Assembly: GCA_021014325.1 (NCBI GenBank)
Contig: CM037461.1
Span: 9,391,501 to 9,455,500 of the forward strand
DNA: 64,000 nucleotides
Reading direction: 5' to 3'
Source: Plazaster borealis
Lineage: Eukaryota > Echinodermata > Asteroidea > Forcipulatida > Labidiasteridae
Made by a program: the position numbers and the translations under genes. The notes below the pieces were generated by a model that was not told the DNA's origin, searched no databases, and was given only the letters and a program-made list of their open reading frames with translations. Shown in pieces: positions 1-8,865 of this stretch. Position 1 is the stretch's first letter; every line of letters begins with the position of its first letter.

Positions 1-286
1 GTCGATAAAAATAAGAATGCAGTGGGTGGAAATGGAATTGGTTGGACAGGCCAATTGAAGAAACTGCTCTTGCTGAAGTCGTTTGAAGACTTGACTGGCC
101 TGCTGCTGTGGTCAGGTGGTGTGACGTATTTTTTTTTTTACTATTTTGCTGTCCAAACGTGAGCATTATTCATTTGAATAAACAATGGGACAGAACCTAC
201 AGCATTTTGTTGAATTTAGTTGGAAAGGGTTCTCTTCATGCACAAGCTAGTGCAAATTGTGGTCCGATACAACAACAAACAAAAAA

Positions 287-321
<35 letters not shown>

Positions 322-897
322 CTGAGAATACAATTCATAATTGTTAGACCTCTAGAGCAGGCCGCTTTGCAATAAGTGATTTTCGCTGAAAATATTAGTT
401 TATATCATAAATGTCATAATTTTCCTCTTTTTACGACTCGGTGAGTTTTATGCCTGACTTGCAACTTAAGTTTTAAGTGCTCGGCGGTGCTACTCTTTTT
501 GGGAATTCAATGTTGGCATCTCTGCCAAAGGCAAACTTTGACCTAGGGGCATGACCTTGAAGAAAAGGTCATACGATTTTGACGTTAACTTTTGAAATGT
601 AGCCCCAGTCTTGATCTATCACATGCCCAATTATGAACATCATAGCTTTCATATTCAATGAGATACAGCAAATACTAAATGGTCATTTTTCAACTTTAAA
701 AACCTTGTAATTCGACACCCGATGACGTCATCATAACGTCATGAAAACTGTACCATCTTCATATTTAGGTTCAATTGTCTGATGAGTTTCAATGTTTAAT
801 TCAGTTTCAATCTTGAGTTATGCTCTAGAGAAGAGTTCCAGGGAAGAAGAAGAAGAAGAAGAAGATGGAGAAGATAAGAAAAAAACCAGAACAAAAA
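1..897. other. Non-coding left flank
   Basis: No gene is supported here. The stretch is AT-rich, with a long T run at about 291-317 and a GAA/GAAGAA microsatellite at about 844-866. Short open frames are low-complexity and show no recognisable domain. Confidence 0.6.
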
Positions 898-1050
898 CAG
901 AGAGGTGTTCGTGCTTGTATTGCACGAACACCTAAAAACAGAACAATAACAAGAGGTGTTCGTGCTGAATTGCACGAACACCTAAAAAAAAAACCAGAAA
1001 ACCCCCCAGAACCATAACAATAACAAGGAGGTGTCTGTGCTTGTATTGCA
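898..1050 (+). repeat. Tandem array of short hairpins
   Basis: The motif AGGTGTTCGTGC is followed a few bases later by its reverse complement GCACGAACACCT. The pair occurs at about 903-932 and 953-982, and a decayed third copy (GGTGTCTGTGC) lies at 1028-1045. The spacers are A-rich (AAAAACAGAACAATAAC type). Each unit can fold into a 12-bp stem. The array abuts the 5' end of the recognisable LINE reverse transcriptase, so it may be the element's 5' region or the truncation point. Confidence 0.7.
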
Positions 1051-2265
1051 ATCCAATGCATTGTACTATGTGTAGCTTTGATCTTGTAACTGTGGAAGAA
1101 TTAACTCACTTTGTAAAGCAATGTTCCTCAAAATCGTGTGATTTAGATCCCATGCCCACATGGTTACTCAAAAAACACTTACCAGCTGTCATTCAGGTTT
1201 TGTGTCGCGTCGTGAATTGCTCACTGTCTTCGGGTGTGTTTCCGGCTGAGCTCCGCAAAGCTAGGATCACTCCTGTCCTAAAGAAGCCATCCCTTGACAC
1301 TCAGCAACCGACCTGTCTCTAATCTACCCTTCCTTGGTAAACTCATCGAAAAGGTGGTCTCCTCACAGGTTGCTTCTTTTGTCCAATCTAATGACTTGTC
1401 TGAGCCTTTGCAGTCTGCGTACCGTCCTTCTCATAGCACCGAAACAGCACTTATTACAGTTCAAGACGCTTTTCTTAGAGCTATTGATTCACATCAGGCT
1501 GTTTTTCTCATTATGGTGGACTTGTCGGCCGCTTTCGATACAGTTGACCACAATATCCTCTTACAGCGTCTCACAAACGACTTTGGTCTAGATGGAGTTG
1601 TTCACCAGTGGTTCCACACATACTTGAGTGATAGAACTAGCCAGGTTTGTGTGAAGGATGCCCTCTCTACTGAAGCGAAGCTTAAATATGGTGTTCCTCA
1701 GGGCTCTGTCATCGGTCCTCAGATCTTCACTTATTACTCTCACACCATCGGTCAAATTATTCGCCGTCACTCAATCCAGTATCACATCTATGCTGACGAT
1801 GTACAGTTATTCTTAACATTCAACCCCTCCCGGCCTGGAGATGCGGCTTGTGCTTTGTTTCGATTGTCTCGGTGTGTCAGCGAACTTCAATCCTGGTTGA
1901 TCACCAATAAGCTCAAGATGAACCCTGATAAGACAGAATTCTTCATTGCAGCCTCACCCACTCACTTCAAATATCTCGAGCACCTCACTTTTAATCTCAA
2001 TGGCACTCAAATTCATCCCTCTCCATCAGTCAGAAACTTGGGTGTTGTCTTTGACCGCAACATGAATATGTCGGCTCACGTCACTCAACTCTGTCGGGCT
2101 CTTAATTGGCATATCCGCAACCTTAGCCGGATCAGAAGGTTTCTAGATTTCAGTGCTTGTCACAATGCAGTCCGTGCCTTAATTTTGTCTAAGCTGGACT
2201 ATGGCTGCTGCCTCCTGAATGGTGTCTCCAAGAAAGATGTATCTCGCCTTCAACGGCTTCAAAAC
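1041..2265 (+). pseudogene. CR1/jockey-like non-LTR retrotransposon reverse transcriptase, frameshifted and truncated
   Basis: This is the remains of a LINE ORF2 protein, which copies element RNA into DNA at a nicked target. The first part (1041-about 1300) carries the CR1-type SKSCDLDPMPTWLL segment and SLSSGVFP. The frame then shifts near 1300, inside the usual KKPSLD...NRPVSNLPFL junction. The second frame holds, in order, the RPVSNLPFLGKL box, the SAYRPSHSTETAL box, the first catalytic-aspartate motif DLSAAFDTVDH, GVPQGSVIGPQ, the catalytic YADD box (about 1789-1800), the LKMNPDKTEF thumb-proximal motif and NLGVVFD. It stops after RLQRLQN at about 2265. No endonuclease domain is visible upstream, so the copy is 5'-truncated. 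Family membership is secure; the exact clade within the CR1/jockey group is not. Confidence 0.88.
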
Positions 2266-2398
2266 CGATGGTTGAATCAAGAGATGTATCTGCTATGGTG
2301 ATAGGTGGGAGTGAAATCTTGCTTCTGAATTTGGATGAAAGATGGAGAAACTCCGTTTTTTGTTGATTTAACTTTAAGCCATTTCTTGAAGAACACAC
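2266..2398 (-). pseudogene. Inverted fragment of a second CR1-like reverse transcriptase
   Basis: On the minus strand this short stretch encodes the RT segment GLKLNQQKTEFLHLSS followed by SLPPITIADTSL. It is homologous to the LKMNPDKTEFF block of the neighbouring plus-strand RT but clearly diverged from it. The plus-strand RT similarity ends at about 2265, exactly where this inverted fragment begins, so the two pieces meet head-to-head without spacer. Because the sequences differ, this is a junction of two copies rather than a simple internal inversion of one. Confidence 0.7.
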
Positions 2399-2604
2399 TT
2401 TGATGTCATCATATATTTATAAACGCAGTAATATGCAAAGTAGGTAGTGCAAGAGGGCGCTAGTCTAATAAACCTTCAGTAGTCTAAAAATTGCATACTT
2501 TTATAAAATTTACAGAAATATCAAATATGATCGTATCTGGTGATGGGTTTCAAAATGTTTAAGCCATACAGTCAGCAAGGATTTTCCCCATGGTTGATGA
2601 ACCT

Positions 2605-3795
2605 TTGTATGGTGTCCTAAAGACGACAATGTGCGTCGTGTCGCCTAGGCCGTCGCCCGTCGCGTCGTGCGTCGCGTCGTGCCGTTGCCTGTCACGTCGT
2701 CTATTTTTCAATTGCTTTTCATAGTGGCTTTGGCTGCCGTCGTCCGTCGCGTCGTCCGTCGCGTCAACCGTCGCGCCTTCCCTTTTCTAATCAGTTTTAA
2801 TACTTTTTTTCACTCGACACAGGGATAAACTTTGTGTGGGAATTTGCGTGGGAAAATACTTTAGTAAGAGTAGCCACTAGCACACATAGGTGCCATCTTG
2901 GAAAGTGGTTTATTATAATAAACTCAGCAAAACCTTTAACCGGCATACATGGACTGTGCACTATATATTCATGAGCAGTTAAGAAAGTAGTGCCACAGTG
3001 ATTAAATTACATTAATTAGGGTTTCACTCTACCCTCTATAAACATACAGATATTTAAAAATAACATTAATAGATTGAAATATTTATCAGGGGTAACGTAC
3101 AATAATTGAGATTTTGAAAAATAATACCTTCACCAATTTGGATAAAACCATATAAAATGCGGTAACAAATATGTTGGGCCCCCTAACTGTTGAATTAGTC
3201 TTTATATTTTATTAATATTATTTTTATTTATTAATATTATTTTTAATATAATTATTTTGTATGTTTATAGAAGGACGAATGAAACCATACATGAGCCGTG
3301 TGCAAGCCAGTCATGAGAAGAGACCATAGTTTGACCACGAAAACAATTGATGGTATCTGATACGGGCCTAAATGCATCATAAAGAGGTGTTTTTTGAAGG
3401 ACAAGCAAGAACAAAAAGTAGGTACGGAACGCACTCAAGATGTTCAAAAAGCTTTTAAAATGTTTTCAGTTACAAAGCTTATCCCTGTGTCGAGTGAGAA
3501 ACAAGTATTAAAACTGATTAGAAAAGCGGCGACGCGACGGCACGACGCGACGGGTGACGGCACGACGCGACGGACGACTCGACGTGCGACGCGACGGATG
3601 ACGCGACAGACGACGCGACCGCACAAAGCGAAGGACCACGGCACGACGGCAGCCAAAGCCACTATGAAAAACAACTGAAAAACAGGCGACGCGACGGGCG
3701 ACGGCACGACGCACGAGGCGACGGGCGACTGCACAGGTGATACGACGGCATGACGCGAAGTACATTTGTCTTCTTTAGAATGCCATACCATACCC
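2605..3795. mobile_element. Fold-back-like element with GTCGC-rich terminal inverted repeats
   Basis: The left arm (about 2605-2850) and the right arm (about 3475-3795) are imperfect reverse complements. Shared blocks include CTAAAGACGACAATGT / CTAAAGAAGACAAATGT near the outside, TGGCTTTGGCTGCCGTCGT in the middle, and TCGACACAGGGATAA at the inner edge. The arms consist largely of degenerate tandem GTCGCGTCGT subrepeats. The ~620 bp between them is AT-rich and has no recognisable gene. This looks like a non-autonomous fold-back element. Outer ends are uncertain by tens of bases and no target duplication was identified. The long frames across the arms are products of the GC-rich subrepeat. Confidence 0.72.
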
Positions 3796-4856
3796 TTGAA
3801 CGAGAGGACTTGTCAAGTTGATGAATCATACGTTATTTGCCTGCCTCTCTGCTGCTGTTGCATTTTCAGTGAAGCGAGCACGACAGCTGTGTTCCCGGGT
3901 AGGGTACTGCCCCATGTACGCTGATGACCGGAATACGGGGAGCGAGAGCTGTGTGGTGGCCCTGATGAAGGGACATCGCCTTTCGCAAGTATTTGCGAGG
4001 AAATTATGCGATAAGGTTTTGAGGAGATGAAGATATTGCACCAGTTACTGAGGAAGCAGAACAACAATGATGGCGAAAACTGAAAAAACTAAACAAAAAA
4101 CAAACAAAAAAACGGCGACATGGAAAATTAGTTGATGTTTATATTTATAGAAGCAAATAAAAAAGTCAAACAGTTGTTTTTGCCCAGTGTTGATAATCTT
4201 TATTGTTCTTTTCACATCCAGGTAATAAAATAGCAGCAAGTTTAAATTTGTTATGTTATCTAAAAAAGTCAGCAGACCTGCAGCTTGTATGATCAGTGTC
4301 GTAGTCGAGGTATTATCATGTGATGCTATGATATATCACCACATCTCTTGTACTGTGCATACGCCTTACCCAAAACCTCGTTAGTTAACGGTGAACGGTA
4401 TGTGAATGACATTCACCAAATATTAAGGGTTAATATTGCTCGAGGGCACTCAAAATAAACAATAGCTGTTTTTGCTTTGTCCAATGAAATCAGATTATTT
4501 AATTGTATTTTTTAAACCTCTGTAAAAAAAAAAAATGCAGGGCACCTGCCAGATAGCAAAATTAAAGCTTTGTTGCAAGTTTAACTACCAAGATTGTGAA
4601 AAAAATTGTAATGAATAATTTTGTTTTACATAAAACAATAATGAGTATTCCCCCCCCCCCTAAACTGATGTATTCAAACTGAAACCGATTTTTCCCCCAA
4701 GTTTTTTGTTTTGTTTTATTTGTTAAACTAAACGAAAAAATAAATAAAATGAAACAAAAAAATCACATAGGGCCTAAACTAGATTTCTGTTTTGAGTTTC
4801 ATTCTTTACACACTTCACAACCTCCAAACCAATTGAATTGGTCAGTTAACCTGGAT
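3796..4856. other. Non-coding stretch
   Basis: A 70-residue plus-strand frame (3818-4030) is present, but it has no recognisable domain and no splice context. The remainder is AT-rich, with a C10 run near 4651 and several A-rich stretches. Nothing functional can be supported. Confidence 0.5.
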
Positions 4857-5520
4857 GAAAAAGCAATTTGTGGGACAGTTCACACCACAGACACATGTTC
4901 TGTGTGAGTGTTGGCGGAAACCTGGTGGGTCTGTATCTCAAAGCGTAGTGAAACACAAGGGTGTAAGGATTGGAGTGCTTAGAACCCCTGTCTCTTCCTG
5001 GGCACCCCACTGCCTAACTAGGCAGATTGTTTTCAATACCAGTGGTACTTGAAGAAGTGGTGTCACAGCCTTTGTGTTTCCTCTTCTGATGACTGCCACG
5101 TCGGGAGTTCTTCAACACAATGGTATCAGAAGATGATGATGATGATGAGACGGAGCCATCATTAACAAGAATACAAGTTTCAGTTGAGTCTGCATCAGAG
5201 GAGGCATACTCTTCTGTGAATCTGGAGGTACTGCGCTGAGTTAATGCCTCCTCATCTCCTGATGAAAAAAATACACAAATGAAGGAAAATGTAGAAACTT
5301 AGATCGAGGTTTAATGAGGTTATTCAGGTATAAGAAATGTCATGGTTAAAACATAGTTTTTAAAATAAATCAGCAGGAATGTTTTAATTGTTATTTTTGT
5401 TTTAATAGTTCAGCAAAATTTCAGGAACACATGTTATTTGCAACTATGCTTATAACAAAAAAAGAAATTAAATAAATTTTGAATGGTATTTGTATTTTTT
5501 ATTTTTGTAAGGACAGAGTA
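4857..5520. repeat. Host tandem unit 1 (5' part; continues at 20462)
   Basis: This is the first copy of a ~0.7 kb unit starting GAAAAAGCAATTTGTGGGAC. The same sequence begins again at 20503 and at 60437. The unit consists of a terminal-exon-like block (to about 5258) and an intron-like block ending GGACAGAGTA. EnSpm-A interrupts the unit right after 5520, and the unit resumes at 20462 as TTGTTGTTG...CACCACTATCAA. The uninterrupted junction, GGACAGAGTATTGTTGTTG, is preserved at about 60384-60402. Confidence 0.88.
5014..5258 (-). CDS. Serine-rich terminal-exon-like frame, copy 1 (hypothetical)
   Basis: Read on the minus strand, a polypyrimidine tract ending TTTTTTTCATCAG (acceptor) precedes a frame of about 80 codons. 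It begins GDEEALTQRSTS, runs through a serine-rich acidic stretch (the GATGAT microsatellite), a basic KxSRRGSHQK patch, and ends GIENNLPS at a stop. The same frame recurs in the other two tandem units. I do not recognise the protein. Conservation of the acceptor and of the open frame between copies suggests a real terminal exon of a host gene, duplicated in tandem, but no complete gene model can be drawn. Confidence 0.35.
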
Positions 5521-7690
5521 CACTGTAAAACCGCTGAACGCATGACACGTTTATAATCTAAACACTTTCATGTCGGATTTTGTCGATAAACACATGACGC
5601 GTTTTTAATCTAAACACATGATAACAAAACTAAGAATGACGCGTTTATCATTTAAACACCGAGTGTTTAAGCAATGCAAAACGTTTAACAAAGTGGTGTG
5701 GGTCGTATAATATATCTCTTATAAACACAATGTGTTTAGTTACTACACGTGATAAACACATGACACGTTTTCAAACTAAACACATAATAGTACAATACAA
5801 ATGGTGTGTTTATCATTTAAACACAATGTGTTTAGTTTTACAAAAGATAAACACATGTTTTTTAAAACTAAACATGTAATAATGCAATACAAATGGCGCG
5901 TTTATTGTCTAAACACAATGTGTTTATTTTTATACACGTGATAAACACATGCGTTTTTAAACTAAACGTATGATTAATATAATACAAATTGTGCGTTTAT
6001 CATTTAAACACAATGTGTTTAGTTTTACAAAAGATAAACACATGCTTTTTAAAACTAAACATGTAATAATGCAATACAAATGGCGCGTTTATCGTCTAAA
6101 CACAATGTGTTTAGTTTTATACACACGTGATAAACACATGCGTTTTAAAACTAAACGTATGATAATATAATACAAATTGTGCGTTTATCATCTAAACACA
6201 ATGTGTTTAGTTACACACAAGATAAACACTTGCGTTTTTAAACTAAACTTGTAATAATGCAATACAAATGGCGCGTTTATCGTCTAAACACAATGTGTTT
6301 AGTTTTATACACACGTGATAAACACATGCGTTTTAAAACTAAACGTATGATAATATAATACAAATGGTGCGTTTATCATCTAAACACAATGTGTTTAGTT
6401 ACACACAAGATAAACACTTGCGTTTTTAAACTAAACATATAACTTAGTAAAAACGTGGTGCGTTTATCGTCTAAACACCATGTGTGTAGTTTATACACGT
6501 GTTAAACACATGCCGTTTTAAACTACACATAATAATAAAATATGGTGCGTTCTTGAACACAATGTGTTTAGTTTTATACGTGCGTTTTTAAACTAAACAT
6601 ATCATAACAGAATACAAACTTGGTGCGTTTACCAAACACAGTGTGTTTAGTTTATTCACCATGATAAACACATGCGTTTTTAAACTAAACATATAATTAT
6701 AATACATTACAAATGGCGCGTTTATCTTCTAAACACAATGTGTTAAGTTTACACTCTAAAAAGCGTGTTCAGCAATTAAACATTAGTAACCTGTTTCCAT
6801 GTCAAATTCCTAAACACTACACTAATAAACACAATACGTTTAATCTTATACACATGAAAACACGTGATACGTTTAAAAACTAAACACATAGTAGAATAAT
6901 ACAAACGGCGCGTTTACAAGTATGTTTAGTTATACACGTGTTTTTAAATAAACACATGTTAATAAAAGAAAAATGGAGCGTGTTTTATCAAACACAATGT
7001 GTTTCAATGAAACACATGATAAACACGTGCGGTTTTAAAACAAACACATAAAATGAAAGACAGCGTTTATGATCTAATCACAATGTGTTACATTTATACA
7101 CTTGTTAAACACATGTGTTTTTAAAATAAACACATGATGAAAAAAGACAATGGTGCGTTTATGATCTGAACACGTGTTTCATTTATGATAAACACGTGCA
7201 TTTTTAAAAGAAACATAATAAGAAAGGACAACTGGTGCGTTTATAATCTAAACACTGTTTCATTTAAAACACGTGCGTTTTCAAAACATACATGATGATA
7301 AAAGAAAATGGTGCGGTTATGATCATGGGGAAACACAACTTGTTTCATTTATACACATGATAAACAGTGCGTTTTTAAAAGAAACACATAGTAGTGATGC
7401 TATACGCTGCGCTGTACGATCTTTGGTTTGATGGTAAACGTATCATATAATGGTTACCAACATAAACACAAGGCCCCACACACACCGCTATCGCCCACAG
7501 TCCTCTAGGTAACATGCCAGAATCGACGATCCGCCTTACTTTTAAACTTCAGTGCATTGCTTTTACACTTGGTTTTTAGATAGTGATAAACACCAAATTA
7601 TGGTATTTTATGTTCAGTTTGAAAAACGCATGTTTATAATTTATGCCTAAACACAATGTGTTTAGTTGATAAACGCACCATTTGTACTTT
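5521..7690. repeat. Left subterminal repeat array of EnSpm-A
   Basis: About twenty diverged copies of a ~93-95 bp monomer occur here. They pair into ~187 bp dimers between about 5880 and 6430. Each monomer contains GCGTTTATCATCTAAACAC, the palindrome TAAACACAATGTGTTTA, a spacer, and AAACACATGCGTTTTTAAAC. Copies become more diverged away from the 5' end of the element. Subterminal repeats of this kind are the binding sites for element-encoded proteins in plant En/Spm; that role here is inference. Confidence 0.85.
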
Positions 7691-8865
7691 TAGTTCAAAA
7701 AATGCATTGTGTGTTCAGATGATAAACGCGCGCACCGTCTCACGACAGCATCATCGGAGACCTCATACTGAACACTGAGTGGCATGGTGGAAACGTTACA
7801 CTTATAAATTTGATGTTTTCGTATAAGAAACTGGAAACTATAAGTCGCTGGTTCAAGTCCCGCTCCAGTCAATTTTTCTTTGTTTACCCAAAAATGTTTA
7901 ATATATAATTACGGTCTAGTAGGCATAGTACAGTTCTATGGACCTTGAAAGTCAAACTGATACTTCCGCGGAAAGTTGAAGGTTCCTAGTGTATTTGCAA
8001 CGTTACTGCGTTAAAATGTCCTAAATGTCGTAACCGTGTTTATAAAAAAAATGCTAAACATAATCGATAAAAGTTAAGGAACGACCGTATATAGGGCCTA
8101 CTCCCGCCAAAAAGTATCAATATATGTATGTATAAATTAACTGCACGCGCTAGGTCTCGTGTGATTGGTTGGAACTTTACAGCGCGCAGAAGGCGACGTG
8201 CAATGTCTGCATCCGCTATACTTTAACTATAGCATTTGTTGCATGCAAATTAATGATGATACGGATGTGTCGTTGTTTTTTGTCACACACACACCCCATC
8301 CAGTCAACGGCGCAGTGAGAGTCAGCTCCTCCTCCATCTTTTTATTTGAAGATTAAAAGGTAGGCCTTCTGTACAGCTCTGTCATCTCAATAATTGTCCT
8401 AATCGAATAATATTTATCCAATCACAAAAGTTGCTTTTATATTGCAGATATTTTCAGAACTCATTTTATGTTATTTGTTGGGGATAGGCCCTAGTTAATA
8501 GTTTGAGTTTTATATTTTATAGCACAAAGCCCAGACCATGTACGTTACAGTACAATTCGCGTACGTAGGCCTAACGTTAGGGCCAGGCTTATGGTGCAGC
8601 ATAGGCCTACTCACTGTATAAATCAACGTTCTGTTGTGTTGGTCTTAACAGATAGATACAGTACAGGGGCTCGGATTATTTTTCTTAATATGTTGTAGGG
8701 CCTAACCTTAGCTGTTCTATGACTGTATGATATGATGATGAGTAACTTTAATGTTATGACATAGGCCTAGTAATGGGATTGCCTGCATGCATTAAGCCTA
8801 TTCCTAGCATCCGAAGAGTGTTGTTCCTGGCGTGTTTTTGTGTTTTATTCTGTAAACTTATTTAT
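7691..8865 (+). promoter_or_regulatory. 5' region of EnSpm-A transposase with candidate non-coding first exon
   Basis: No coding frame is supported. A plausible donor, AAAAG|GTAGGC, lies at 8359/8360 after the CTCCTCCATC stretch and could end a 5' untranslated exon leading to the transposase. A pol III B-box-like GGTTCAAGTCC at about 7850 is isolated and may be a tRNA-derived remnant. Confidence 0.3.

Noticed and set aside
108..347. 79-codon frame near the left edge
   Set aside because: It ends in a poly-T derived phenylalanine run and has no domain or splice context.
3394..3791. Several overlapping arginine/serine-rich frames on both strands
   Set aside because: Products of the GTCGC/CGACG subrepeats in the fold-back arm, which are open in several frames at once.
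5970..6170. 66-codon frame in the subterminal array
   Set aside because: It is a readthrough of tandem monomers with a repeating amino acid pattern.
5521..7690. CRISPR-like regular repeat array
   Set aside because: Monomers are ~94 bp, diverged, lack unique spacers, and lie in an intron-bearing eukaryotic locus at a transposon terminus.
7790..7872. tRNA 3' half suggested by GGTTCAAGTCC
   Set aside because: No matching A box or acceptor stem at the right distance.
8773..8865. Signal peptide or membrane segment at the N-terminus of the EnSpm-A transposase
   Set aside because: The hydrophobic stretch comes from an upstream ATG only, is not shared with copy B, and precedes a methionine pair directly before the zinc fingers.
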